64,000 nt of DNA from Tolypeutes matacus (GCA_026826555.1 JAKSZT010053769.1:7315193-7379192); one strand, 5' to 3'; positions 34,372-47,136 are shown, numbered from the stretch's first letter. A program made the numbers and translations. The notes: a model not told the origin generated them from the letters alone.

Positions 34372-34649
34372 TGTGGGAGCCCAGGGCCCTGGGATGCCCC
34401 CCTCCCTTAAATGAAACACAGCCTGAAACATGTAGCCTCCAGCATAACCTGGACACTCACTAGTTAAAAAGTAACAGGCCTCCCCAGAGGAAAATAATGT
34501 ACAGATGGTACTGCAAACTTTAATCCTCTCAAGGCTGTACACTCTCTTCCTGAGATAACATCACCAAATACCCCGTTTGTGCACTTCATGTAACTCTTGA
34601 AGAAACTCTTTTCTTACACCCTATGGAATGTCTTTGTTCTGAAACCCCT
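34372..34649 (+). mobile_element. Truncated 3' LTR of the retrovirus
   Basis: Starts TGTGGGAG and matches the 5' LTR up to 'tctttgttctgaaacc', then stops abruptly at the next LTR. About 100 bp of the LTR 3' end is missing and does not reappear after 35572. Confidence 0.85.
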
Positions 34650-35572
34650 TGTAGCAGTTTGGCAGTTTGATATAGTTATGAATTCCAAAAATAGATATTG
34701 GATTATGCTTTTAAACTGGTCTTTTCATCTGGGCATGATTAAGTTACGATTAGGGATTTGACTGGGCCACATCAGTAGGGTGTTGAGCCCCACTCCTTTG
34801 TGGGTGGGGTCTCAAAGATAAAAGACATGGCAAAGGACAGAGTTGGAGTACTTCTGATGTTGTAGTTCTAATGCTGAGTGTTAATGCTGGAGCCCAGGGA
34901 AATAAGAACACAGAGGACCCTGGTTGTGAGGAAGAAATGAAGGCTCCAGGAAAAGAGACGAGCCATTCACCTGATGGTTCACAGCTGACTTTGTGGAGTG
35001 AGGCAAAGCCTAGAGAGCCTCAAAGTCTACAGCTGACCTTGTGGAGGAAACAAGAGGTAGAGCTGAGCTGATATAAACAGAGGAAGAAAAAGACACACAT
35101 AGAAAAAGGGAGCCACCATATTATATTGATCCTATCATGTGAGAGAGAGGACTGCAGGAAAACAGAAGCCCCAAGAGTTTCAAGGAGCCGAGACCCAGGA
35201 AAAGATGAGCCATATGTCTGATAGCGCACAGCTGAACTTGAGAAGAAAGTGGTGCAGCCAACACTGATAGAGGATGGCTGGACAGAGACAAGCCCTATGC
35301 CTGGCTGTCCATAGCTGAGCTCTAGGAGATGGTAGATTCTGGAGGGGAAGGTAGAGACCTCTGCAGAGATGTGGCAATCTTGCCTCACCATGTGGCCAGA
35401 TAACAGGATCAATAGTAGCTGACTTTGGTGAGAAAGCACCTCTGATGCTGCCTTGATTTGGACATCTCACTGCTTCAGAACTGTAAACTTTTATCTTCTA
35501 ATAAATCCCCTTTATAAAAGCCAACACATTCCTGGTACTTTGCATCAGCAGCCCCGTGGCAAACTAAAACAC
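34650..35572 (+). mobile_element. Long LTR, recurring xenarthran family
   Basis: Begins TGTAGCAGTTTGGCAG and ends near AAACTAAAACACA. It matches the LTR at 6286-6884 at both ends ('gaattccaaaaatagatatt', 'ataaaagccaacacatt'), with an expanded, purine-rich centre. Flanks cccct and ataaa do not match, so its duplication is lost or a rearrangement removed it. Open frames inside are not coding. Confidence 0.75.
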
Positions 35573-35799
35573 ATAAATGGGAGGAAAGACCTAGAAACAC
35601 CTTATTATAAGGAACCTGCATGGCACATGAAGTGTTACAGTGTTATTTGAAAGTGAATTTAGATTCATTAAAAATGTATATTGTAAAATGTAGGGCAACT
35701 ATTAAAAAACATTTTAAAAGAAGCATAATTTATATGCTAAGAGAAGAGATAAAATGGATAATATTAAATGCTCAATTAAAAAAAAAGAAAAGGCAGAAA

Positions 35800-37520
35800 A
35801 TGGGGAGAAAAAAGAAAATGTGACAAATAAGAAACTGTAACAAACATCCAACTAAATAAAAAATCTCTTTATATGTCAATATAAATAATCCCATCAATAA
35901 AGAGAGTTTTTCGGATTGTATATAAAAAAAACAAGACTCAGCTATATAGTATCTACAAAAAAACCACTTTAATATAAAGACAGAGATAGGTTACAATACA
36001 GGAATGGAGCAAGATGTGCCATGTTAACACTAATAAAAATAAAGTTGGTGTTGATGTATTAATTTCAGACAAAGCTGACTTCAGAATAAGGATTATTAGG
36101 GATAAAGAAGGGCATTGCACAATAATAAAGAGGGTCAACTCTCCAAGTAGACACAGCAATCCCAAACATGTATTCACCTAATAACATAATATGAAAACAC
36201 ATGAGGCAATAACTGATAGAGCTGAAAGTAGAAATAGACAAATCCACTATCAAAGTTAGAGACTTCAAAACCCTTCTGTCAGTAATTGATAAATAAAGTA
36301 GGACCCCAAAAAATTGTAAGATTATATGTGACTTAAACAACACTATCAATCTACTGGATCAAATTGACATTTACAGAATACACCATCAAACAACAGCAAT
36401 TACATATTCTTCTACAGTACATGTGGAACATTAACAAAGATAAACCAAATTTTAAGTTGCAAAACACACTTTACTTAATTTAAAAGAATAGAAATCATAC
36501 AAAGTATGTTCTCAGACCCCAATGGAATTAAACTAGAATTTAATAATAGAAAGCTGAAAAATCCCCAAATCTTCTGAGATTAGGTAACACACTTCTAATT
36601 AACACTGTGTCAATGAAGAAGTCTCAAGAGAACTTTAAAAATATTTGAATTAGATGAAAATGAATATACAACTTTTTAAAATGTGTAGGATGCAATGAAA
36701 GCAGTACCTAGAATGAAATTTATGACATTAAATATTGGAAAATAAGAAAGTTCTACAATCAATAATCTAAGCTTCCAGATAAAGAAACTAGAGGAAAAGA
36801 GCAAATTAAACATAAAATAATCAGAAGAAAATTAATATAAAAATTAAAACAGAAATCAATGAAATTGTAATTAGGAGAATGAAATAGAAAGTTAACAAAA
36901 CCAAAAGCTGGCTCTTTGAAAAGATCAATAAGACAAATAAACCTCTAGTCAGGCTTGCCAATTAAAAATTGAGAAGGAAAAACATAATACTATGTGAAAT
37001 GAAGGGGTCTTCATTACTGAGTTTATGAAATTTATAAGATAAATAAAGGAATACTATGAACAAACTTATGCCCACAAATTTGATAAGTTACATGAAATGG
37101 ACCAATTCCTTCTGAGATACAAACTAACAAAACTCACACAATAAGAAACAGATCATCTTAAGAGGACTTCATCTATTCTATTGAAGAAATTGAATAAATT
37201 GAATTAATAATCAGTAATCTAACAAAGAAAGTAAAAGGTCCAGATGGTTTCAGTGGTGAATTTTACTAAATATTTAAGGAAAAAATATACCAATTCTACA
37301 CAGAAAATAGAAGCATTCTATGAGGATGGCAGACCAAAATCAGACTATGACATTACCAGAAAAGAAACCGCAAACCTAAATCTCTCATGAATATGGATGT
37401 AAATTCCCTCAATAAAATATTAGCAAATTAAAACCAACAATATATAGAAGGAGATATACTCCATGACCAAGATTTATTCAAGATATGCAAGACTGGTTTA
37501 ACACTTGAAAATCTATCAAT
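35800..37520 (+). pseudogene. Ancient L1 ORF2 fragment (first part)
   Basis: Plus-strand L1M-type DNA with ORF2 landmarks: the endonuclease region from about 35860 ('aaaaaacaagactcagctat'), a 'gaactgaaagtagaaatagacaaatcc'-like block near 36220, the region near 36500 ('gaaatcatacaaagtatgtt'), and a decayed 'KGPDGF' reading near 37230. Riddled with stops. It is interrupted by an LTR at 37526. Confidence 0.75.
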
Positions 37521-37525
37521 GTAAT

Positions 37526-38158
37526 TGTATTAGTCAGCCAAAGGGGTGCTGATGCAAAGTACCAGAAATCTATTGGCTTTTATAAAAGGGTATTTATTTG
37601 GAAGTAGAAGCGTAGAGTCACAAGGCCATAAAATATAAGTTACTTCCCTCACCAAAGTCTGCTGCCATGTGTTGGAGCAAGATGGATACTGGACTTTGCG
37701 AGGGTTCAGCCTTCCTAAGGCTCCATGGTCCCAGCTCCTTCCTTTCTCAGCTGTAGGTTGGCATAAGGCTTATCTCTCTCCCCAGGGCTCGTTTCTCTCC
37801 AGGCTTGGCTGCTTTGCTCTCTCCACAAGGCCAGCTGTAAACTATCAGACGAACGGCTCGTCTCTCTTCCTGGGGCCTCTGCCATGTCTAATGGAGCCTT
37901 CTCTCTTTCCTCAAATATCTGCTTCTCTGTGTGTTTGCTTTCCAGGGCTCCAGCAAAAAAAAAATTCTTTCCTGTGCTGTGTCATTTTTCTCAATGTCCT
38001 ATTGACATGGCCTAATCAAAGCCCTAATAATAATTTAACCAAGTAAAAGTGAAATCTCTGAAGTCAATACCATCTAATATGCCCAGAGAAATAGACCAGT
38101 TTATGAACATAATCCAGTGTCTATTTTTGGAATTCATAAGCAATGACAAACTGCTACA
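37526..38158 (-). mobile_element. Solo LTR inside ancient L1
   Basis: Minus-strand member of the recurring family: TGTATTAGTCAGCC to CTGCTACA on the plus strand. Flanks gtaat (37521-37525) and gtgat (38159-38163) match at four of five positions, fitting an old duplication. L1 sequence continues on both sides ('aatctatcaatgtaat' to 'ctatcacattaacagg'). Confidence 0.85.
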
Positions 38159-38525
38159 GTGATCTATCACATTAACAGGCTAAAGAAGAAAAATCACATG
38201 ATCATATTAACTGATGCATAAAAAGCATTTAACAATGCCCAAGAACCACTCTTGATTTTTTTAAAAATCTCATAAAACAAAGAACAAAAGGGAACTTTCT
38301 AGACTTGATTGAAAACATCTACAAAAAGAAAAAAAAAAAAAACCCTATAGTTAACATTATACTTAAAGATGAAAGTCTGGATACTTTTCCCTGGAAAGGT
38401 CATAAATCACCATTCTTATTCAGCATTGTAATAGAAGTTCTAATCCGTGGAAGAGTTGGATTCCATTTTAGATGTTTGCTGAGAGGTTTCAGTTTACACA
38501 TTTATAGTGATAAATACGAATAACC
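38159..38525 (+). pseudogene. Ancient L1 ORF2 fragment (second part)
   Basis: Continues the reverse-transcriptase region after the LTR ('ggctaaagaagaaaaatcac', 'aaaagcatttaacaa'). It fades out near 38525. No intact frame. Confidence 0.7.
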
Positions 38526-40655
38526 CTGTAAGATATTGAAATGCCTTTTGAGCAAAAGACAATAAATAGTATTCAGTAGAATTTTGTTGTTATTAAAAAT
38601 GCAGTATTAACTCTTTCCTTCTAATGATGTAGTGTTTGATATTCCAGGTCTTTGAAAACTGACAGTCCCTACATATGTTAATATTCTATTAGCAATAGAC
38701 TTTCAACCAGGGGCCTTACTTATAGCTTGTAGAAATTTAGAGAACATGATCCACAACAAGCAAATTCTGGCATTAGCCTAGTGTTTCATTCACCTATCTT
38801 AAGGCATGGGCAGCCTCCAGGTCAACATATCATGAAATCTCTCTGTACAATACAGCCATGGTGAAGCGTATTAGAAAAGACAGGCTCGAAGCTTTCCTTG
38901 TTTGGTTGGTTGATTGGGTTTTCTAAATGGTACTCGTCAACGTTTATATAATTTCAAAGGCATGTTTTCAGACTTGGTTTTTACAGAATCATACTATTGA
39001 TATGAAATCCAGAAATCTTTGATAGAAAGGATTTCATAAATTCATGTCTAGTTATTTTTAAAATTCCAACTTTACATTATCTTCAGTTTGGAATTTTCCA
39101 GTGATCTAAAAATAATCTGAATTTTCATATTTCTGGAAGTGGAGGAAGTCATTTGAGTGGCTTCCTAAGAAGTACTAATCAAGAGATCTGGTTGCTCTGC
39201 TATCTCTATAGGTAATGTTTACAAAGTAGGTCACCATTGAGTGTGAAAGGAGACACTGTTAATAAAAACAACAGAAAAATGTGTATAAATTAGGAATGTC
39301 TCAGGCATTCTAAGACATATGGTCACCTTATCTAAAGATAATGACAAAATTTTACACAAATCCAACTTTGCATACTAATAGAAGGAACTGAAGAATATCT
39401 AAGTCAATTTCTTAACTCTGAGAATATTGCTGTCTGGATTACTGGTCTGTTATACATCTGTTATACAGGTGCTAGGAAGCCACTGAAAATATCACACAGA
39501 AGATGAATCATAAAATACAATTTAAAAATACCTCAGAACTCTCTTTAAATAAGACAATTCTACTAGCCATTAATTAAATCATGCAAATACAAATAAATAG
39601 AAAGGCTACTGATTCTTCAATGTTATGATTTACATTCCTAATTGTATACTAATGTTAACTTATAGGTGAGAATATTATTATTTTCTTTCCTAATTCATGT
39701 GATAGTAGAAGAGAAAGGAAATATTTTCCATCCTGAATAAAAATTTATACTGAAGTGTATTTCTAACCATTATATAAAATGGTTTTCTCTACCCTTGTGA
39801 CAGACAAAAAAGACTTTTGTACTTAGTCAGAAGATGCTTCTATTAGGGAACTTTAATAGAAATTTGGCATCATTTTAAGCCCTCAAGTGCCTTTGAGTTT
39901 CATATGCTTTCTATTTATAGTGGCAACTATATGCTTGGTTTGAATTATGATATTACCAAATTAGATCATGCAAGCCAATTGTTGAAATATCTAGTAGATA
40001 TAAACATATCATTTTTCTAAAAATAAATTGTTGCTTCTTGCATTTAATTATAATATACTTAGATGAAATGCAACTGAAGAAGTAATGATAATTTTCTATT
40101 GCAATGATGTAATTTATTTGTTCATAAAACATGTGTTTTAATTTCAGTATGGTGCTCTACCAATATTTTTATATACTTCTCAAGAAAAAAATGTTATATC
40201 AATTGAATATCATAGTTCCATGGTGATCAAATATAAAACATATTGTTTCTCTTATTTCTGGTCATTTTAAACAACTCATGTATCTATATATATATTTGGT
40301 TATTACTAGGGAGGAAGGAAATTATTTATTTTTCTCTTCCAGGCTAGGAAAATATTTTTAATAACGAAACACAGGGAGATAATAAAAATAAGGAACTAAA
40401 TATTTTAGAAATAGCATTAATTTGTTTAATTTGAATTAATTTTACAGGAAAAACCTATTGAAATTATTTTATAATATTATTTCCAACATATGTTATATTC
40501 TGCCCGGATACAAAATATCTAGTTTACTTTGAGAAATTAAAAAGAAGGCAATAGAGAAGCCCAAAGGCCAAGTAACCATGACACTTCAGATTATCTGCAT
40601 TTTTAGAAAAGGAGAGCTAAGTTGAATAGCCATATCCTTTGTATCAAATTGATAC
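38526..40655. other. No recognised feature, 38526-40655
   Basis: AT-rich, unique-looking DNA with very few open frames. I see no repeat, exon or RNA gene. Confidence 0.5.
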
Positions 40656-40659
40656 TGTC

Positions 40660-40713
40660 TTTATATATATATATATATATAATATATATATATATATTAT
40701 ATATATATATATT
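40660..40713. repeat. (TA)n microsatellite
   Basis: Imperfect TA runs about 50 bp long, replacing the A-tail end of the adjacent L1 fragment. Confidence 0.9.
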
Positions 40714-41042
40714 TTAAAAAGTGCTTAGATTACCTAAATATTACAGAAATTACAGGGATTCCCATGTTCCTCACCTCCCACACTTCCCACAACATCCCAC
40801 ACAAACATCCTTCATCAGTGTGGCACATCACCTGCAATGGATATACACATCCTGGGACCTTGCCACCAAGCATAAACCACAGTTCACATCGTAGACCCCA
40901 CTCTCTCCCACACAGTTCTGCATGGTATATGCTGATGTAAAACGGCCTACATCCATAGCCGCAATGCCACTCAGGACAACCCCCAAGTCCCGAAAAAGCC
41001 CGTGTATTTCAACTGCCCTTCCACTCCCTGCCCCAGTACTCT
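40690..41042 (-). mobile_element. 5'-truncated L1 3'UTR fragment
   Basis: Matches the distal 3'UTR of the younger L1s (compare 9690-10025 and 47280-47605), with more divergence, so it is an older subfamily member. I found no duplication, probably because the TA repeat has changed its 3' side. Confidence 0.8.
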
Positions 41043-43110
41043 GCATTGTGATATTGTCTTTAATTCCTGAAACTGCATTCTACTTATCATTGGCTTACTC
41101 ATTTCTTTCCTTCCTTGAAACATCTTAGATTTCTGTCTAATACCAGTGCACCAATAGAAGAAACATAGCAGAGAAATATATATATATATTTAGGAGGAAG
41201 CATTTGAAATTAATTGCTGGGTCCACAGACAACTCATTTGCAGAGACGTTCTGGGTATTCTAGATCTGTGCATCCAATTTTCAGAAGCTGGTGATCAAGT
41301 TTCAAAAAGTAATGGGGTGCTTGCATGCCCTGAGTCCTTAAGGTTGGAAAGTAATTACCCCATTTATTCTCTTTTAGGAAAACAAAACAAAACACACACA
41401 CACACATACACACACACACAGCAATATCTCATCAAGCTCACGGGAAGGAAAATCCAAATTTCTGTTTTTCTTATCATATAGAGGTTTTGAATGGGTAAAT
41501 TCTTACTCACATGATAAGCCCGTGAAACCTTTGAGAGTATGTATGGTCAGAGAACTCAATCTGAGACATGAGCAATCCTGAGGGACAACATAATTAGTGG
41601 GTCAAATCGCAAATCAAGAAAAATTGTTCTGTTTACTTGGCAAGAGAAATGCTTTTGCTTATAACAGAATTTATCTCCTAGATGGGAAGGCATCATGGAA
41701 TTGTAGGTCCACCCTGATCCTTTTTAATTCTAATTATAGGATGATTATAGGATGCAAATTTATCTTTGCTTACCTTTACCAGCACATGATCATTCCTTAT
41801 AGATATGTCCTTGGAAAGACATTTATTGTTTTAGTTGTATAAGAGGTTAGTGGTTATTCCAGGCAGTAGACCTAAATATTTTTAATTAAAAAAAGTAAAA
41901 AATCTTCTAGCCTAATTGCTTTGCATTCCTCAGAATTTGGTGAATCTAAGTTGTCATTTTCTATCTATTCTATAGTTCCTTTTTCATTAATACAGAAAAA
42001 GTAAATTGTAAGTTAACTTTCTTTAGGTGATTGCAGTGAATGTTGATTGATAGCTAAAGAGAAAACTAATTCAAACCTCAAAATTACTATAATGTTCCTT
42101 TACATTAAGTTACTCTTTTCAGGAAATGAGGGAAGCAGGCATCTGAGCAAAATTTAAAAGGGCACTTAAGTATTAGTTTCTCTTCTAAATAAAATAAAAC
42201 CACAGAAGGTAAATAGTGGCAAAGTGCAGATGAAATATCATCTTATTAAGGATGTTTTTCTTAAATTCACAATCTTCTACAACTGGTATGACCTAGTTAG
42301 GAAAATTCATGGCAAAATGGTTGTAAACACATACTTAGGACAAGTATATTTGCCTAAAACTATATTTAAAAAACTTTAGTCCTATGTCAGAGTGCTTGGT
42401 TCTATCATTTCCCTGTACCTGGAGTCACATGACCAGCAGGCCTAGTATCAAGCCAGTTTTGCTGTTTGTCTGACCTTGACTATCCCCTCACTTTTAGTTT
42501 CTTTTTAGGTCAAGTCCCAGTTTTAGCCCAATTCTTAGGCTAAATTCATTGAATGTCTATTTTATTTCTGTCTCAGTTCTTTGTCTAGCAGCCTGCCTGA
42601 GCCTTTGTTTTACTTTTAATGCCCATTTTCCTAGAAAATGAAGTTTTCCCCATAAACTCAGATTAATGACTGGTGTCCTTCACCTACCAGAGGACCTTGG
42701 TGAGACTGCCTTTATCTATGATTGCCCCATCCTTCTGGATTCCCATTATTGTGTGCTCCTTCCTGCCCAACAACACCCTGTATGCATTTTGAACATATTC
42801 CAATTGTTCACTGCTAGAATTTAGAAATCATACTATGATTTCTGAAACAGAATTCCTAATTAGCACCTATAGCCACATGCATCCATCCATCTGTTCAACC
42901 CTTTGTTCATTTATTCATCCATTCCTTGATCAAACATTTTAAAATACATTTATGTGGCAAGAATTTTGCTGGAGAATTAAGTGGGTAAACTTGTGGGTGA
43001 GCAAAGGTATTGTTGGGTGACTGCAGGTATCTTCTTAAATATTTTCAAGGATGGCAGCACCATTAAAAAATGGGCAAGAAGAGAAATTGATTTGGACTAT
43101 GGAGAGTTTA
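41043..43110. other. Mostly unrecognised, 41043-43110
   Basis: Contains a (CA)n run at about 41392-41420 and ATTC-type low complexity near 42880-42950, perhaps an L2 tail. Otherwise unique-looking with short frames only. Confidence 0.45.
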
Positions 43111-43117
43111 AGTGCCT

Positions 43118-43290
43118 CCAGACTGTTGTTACTCAAAGTATTATCCATGAACCAGGGGCACTGGCAGAACTAGGAGCTTGTTTGAATTGCAGAATCTCAA
43201 GGCTTCTCGCCCTACCCCTTAATCAAAATCTGAGTTTCAGTCAGATCCCCAGATGGTTCCTTTATGCACAAAAAAGTTTGAGAAGCACTG
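43118..43290 (+). mobile_element. hAT-Charlie MITE (MER20/MER5-like)
   Basis: A short element with the typical hAT-Charlie body ('gcagaatctcaagg', 'agatccccagatg') and the terminal 'tttgagaagcactg', whose complement is the CAGTG-type terminal repeat. The left end is eroded. Non-autonomous and ancient. Confidence 0.65.
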
Positions 43291-43884
43291 TTTTTTTCTA
43301 AGCCATTAATTTGAGGTGCTCAATAAACACCTTAAAATAGTTTCAAAGTCTGGAGATAAGAATTTGGGACTCATTACCACATGGTGGTAATTGAAGTACA
43401 AAGTGGGTTAGAAAACCCAAAGAGAAAAGTGTGAAGAAGAGAAGACCTGTGAAGATGAAACTCTATAGTTTAGTTCTCCCATCTGTCCTTGAAGTTTATT
43501 CCCTTGGAAAGGAAGAGTTACTCAAGGTCATACAGTCAAAAAATGGAAAGTTGAGGCTCATATGACAAAGAGATAAACACCAAATCTGGCTGGAATCAAA
43601 TTCAGTGTGAGGAAGAGAACTAAGGACACACTATCTAAACATAGCAGATTGTGCTATACAAAAAGTGTTTTTTATGGGAGGTGGTGGGAGAAGGGTTTAT
43701 TAACAACTTTCTTTGTAGCCAGACATTGTGGACATCATTAGGCTGGTCTGAACCAAAGGACCTGGATTTAAATGGATATTTCACTTATTTTTACTTCCTC
43801 TTCAGGTGCCTTTCAATTGTATTTTAATATAATAAAATTACAATTATTTTAATTATTTATTTATTCTCTCTTTGAGTGAATGTC

Positions 43885-44060
43885 TCTGCTATTTAAGAAC
43901 TCTATGACTTTGGATGCATTTCTTAACATCTGTAGGCTTCAGTTTCTTCATTTGCAAAGTAGGCATAATAAAAGTCCATACTGAAGGAGGCTGGAAGAAT
44001 TACATGAAGTAAGGCCTGTAAAGCTCTCAGCTCAGGGTCTGGCACACAGGAAACAACTGC
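43885..44060 (+). mobile_element. MIR SINE
   Basis: Has the MIR core order: 'ttcttaacatctgtaggcttcagtttcttcat', 'aagtaggcataata', 'ctcagggtctggcacacagg'. Old tRNA-derived SINE with no visible duplication. Confidence 0.75.
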
Positions 44061-45390
44061 CTGATCATATTTATCAATGTCACTAAAATTGTTTTACAAT
44101 GTAAAATTAATATTATCTCCATCTGACTATCTTCACTTCTAATTAAATCAAAGTACTTTCTCATATTAACACAAATACAGTGTTTTCTTATAGTTTGAAA
44201 AAATTCGAAAGAAGTCTTATTTTTTAATAAAATTCAAAAGGAGACTTTATTTATTTAAATGTTTTGGCTTGTGGGAAATAGGCTTAGAAAAGTCAAGCCT
44301 TTTCTTCATTATTAATCAGGTAAACACAGAGACATTCAGCACCAATACCTTCATCTGCCTAATCCTAGAGCTTTTCACTGACCAGTTCCAAGAGGTAAGT
44401 GATTTCTGTCAACTACAGTCAATTGGAATGACAGTTTGAATATCTGAAATCAGAGCAAGGAGAAAATAAACAATTGCCACTGAGTGTAAAAATGTTCTGC
44501 TGAAAAGGATTGAGTTGGGCAGAGTTTTTTCCCATTCTGTATAGAAACTGTGGAGTCCAAGCTAGGAACATGTGAAAGTTCTGTCTGCCTGAGAAATATT
44601 TCTTTCCCATGTCAAATCCCCTTTTGAAAGAATTTAATACAATTATACAATCAGGAGTCAGATTTTAACTTAAATTCTAATTGAAAAGAAATAGCAATAG
44701 ATTCGTAGATTCAGAAAGATATCATCTGCATTACCAGCATGTTTGTTAAGAGATCTACTCACAGAAATAACAAGCTTCAAAATGAGGTTAATTATAGCAA
44801 CAAAACAGCAGCCACATTATGTTCATAAAAACATGGTGGGAAGCAAAGCAGAATCAAACAGAAGATACATAATCCCAAAACTCAACATGACAGAGAATTT
44901 ATGCTAATCTCCAATCCCCACCCCCACCCCCAAGAAAACCCTTTATTATATAGCAAAAATCATCCCTTAGCTTTTACTTTTTGTTTTCCAAGCCATTCTT
45001 CTATCTTTCTTTTTCTCCAAATAAAACATATCCCTTTTAAGCGCTCCCTCTTCCAATACCCCCCTGGCTAACAGCAGAGAGTAGGGTATCCTCCTTGCTC
45101 TCCATGGTTAATTCCTGCTCTTCACAATATTCACTTTTATGAAGGTCATGATTTCTCTTCATATAACCTCCTCTCTTATATTTAAGTCCTGTTCTTCAAG
45201 AATTTTTCTCTGTAATTTTCTATATATAACCCATATTTATTTCATTCACCTGGCATCTTCCCCTGTGATTTCAACGGCAATACGACTGCTTTTTTTACAT
45301 ATGTTTTAAAATTTGCCAATCTTTTGTAACCTTGTTACCTGGTTGCTTTGCTGATTCTCTGAGAAGATTGTAGAATGGCATAGAGACAGA
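44061..45390. other. No recognised feature, 44061-45390
   Basis: AT-rich DNA with a C-rich patch at 44910-44935. I see no repeat or exon that I can name. Confidence 0.45.
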
Positions 45391-45394
45391 AACA

Positions 45395-45785
45395 GGCAAA
45401 CTGCTCTCCAAATCCATTTTCTCTTCTTCCCAAACTACGGCCAGGTTATATTTCCCAGCTTCCTTTGCAGTTGTTATGGCCATGTGGTTAAGCTCTACCA
45501 ATGAGATCTAAGCAGGAGTGATGCATGCCACTTCCAGGTCAGACCCACAAAAAAAACGTGACCCCTCAGATTCTTTCCCCTTCCTGACTTGAATCAGATA
45601 AGCACAGCAACCTTGGAAGTCAGTGATGAAGACAAACTACAAACATGAGGCGGCAAATTTTCTGAATCACCAGATGGAGGAGAGTCATCACCCATCAAGA
45701 CCTTTTATGCATCTACATAAGTAAGAAATAAACTTCCGGGCTTTTTAAGCCATTATTCCTCCAAAGTCAATAGAGAAAGCAGACT
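45395..45785 (+). mobile_element. Ancient repeat, family uncertain
   Basis: Blocks such as 'ggccatgtggttaagctct', 'ccaatgagatct', 'tgccacttccaggtcaga' and 'aagaaataaacttccgggc' recur in many mammalian copies, and a second copy surrounds the MLT2 at 56440. It looks LTR-like at its 3' end, but I cannot name it with confidence. Confidence 0.45.
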
Positions 45786-46349
45786 GCCTCCTCTAAATAA
45801 TACATCCACCCTAAAGGAAATCTATTTCATATATTTTACTTTGAACTGATGTGGTCACCAGGGATTAAGTTTAATAGAATAGATACAAAGGATGAGTGAG
45901 CAATAGAAAACATAAAAATTATATAGGCCATTTTTAATCTTTAGCTTGCTATTTTATTTCTATGATTATCTTGTTCAGTTATCAGGTTATATAATTCATT
46001 GTGGTATTTTATATAAGTGCTAAAAAAATATCTAAAGAGAGGGGAAGAGGTCAATTTAGATATTCATCTCAATTGCCTCTCCTAGTGCCAGATCACTGAA
46101 CCATAGTCAGAAATTTCCCAAAGCAACCAAAATATGTCTATACAAATATTACTAAGTCATAACAATCAATGTGCTTTTTCTTTTTCTTCTTATAATAATA
46201 TTCATACTGCAAGGGTGGATAGAACAAAACATAATTCAGTGGATTAGCATGCATTAAGTGCCAGTACTTTATATCCCTTTATGTACCACACGTAAGTGGG
46301 AATCTTTTATTTTTATTTTTAGTGCCTAGTTCATACTTAGACCAATGAT
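45786..46349. other. No recognised feature, 45786-46349
   Basis: AT-rich, unique-looking DNA; nothing recognised. Confidence 0.45.
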
Positions 46350-46975
46350 CTCACTGTCAATTGATATACTCAGTGTTTTTTATTTGTTTTATAGACAGGA
46401 TTCAGCTATGTCACATTTTCCCCATCTTATATTTATATAGTTGGTCTTCTGTACCCAAGTTTAGGACCTAGTATTTATTTCTATTAAATTTCATCTAATT
46501 AGATTCAGCTAAATATTGCAGTCTGCCAAGTTCCTTTTGGATCATAATTCTGTCACCTACCTTACTAGTAAATCCTCAGTTTTCAGTCAGTTTTATATTT
46601 GGTAAATATAGTTTGTTCCACTTCACTCCAATCTCTGAACAAAAAGTTGAACAGGAGGGACAGAAGTGAGGATGGAGGATCTAGTGCCATGCCACTACAA
46701 ACCACTATGCAGGCTGACATTAATTGGCATCATTTGGGAAAAGATAACCTAAATGTTTACTTTCAAACCTAACTGCTGTTGTACATGGCCCTGTTTCCTC
46801 TATTGTGACCTTAAGAACATCATGAGAAATCTTGTTAAATTGCTTGCTGAAGGCTAAATATATCATGCTTAATACATTTCCCAACCATCTCTTTAGTAAT
46901 CATATCAAGGAAAGAAATCAACTGTATCTACCATGACTAGCTCTAAAAAAAATGCATACTGATCCCTTATGATCA
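46350..46975 (-). mobile_element. L3/CR1 LINE remnant (RT region)
   Basis: On the minus strand it corresponds to the CR1-type reverse-transcriptase region. Recognisable blocks on the plus strand are 'gaacaaaaagttgaacagga' (46637), 'gtgccatgccac' (46683) and 'gagaaatcttgttaaattgcttgctgaaggc' split over 46824-46854. These antisense the conserved segment just after the 'DFSKAFD' motif. Very old and fully decayed. Confidence 0.7.
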
Positions 46976-47012
46976 CCTACTTACTTTATAAGTGTTCAAA
47001 ACTATCCTTTTA

Positions 47013-47136
47013 TGTTTTTTTTTATTTTTTTTTTATTTTTTAACATTTTGCCTTTTATCACTGCAATATCTGGTGTCCAGTCTGTACCGTGGCACCTTCC
47101 CCCCTCACTCTCCAGTGTCTCACTATTTTTCATTTA
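47013..47136 (-). mobile_element. Short L1 proximal-3'UTR fragment
   Basis: Matches 11540-11670 of the younger L1 ('tttatcactgcaatatctgg', 'gtctcactatttttcattta'), ending on the minus strand in an A-rich tail. It sits directly at the 3' end of the second young L1. It could be an older truncated L1 used as target, or an extra tail of the same element. Confidence 0.6.
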
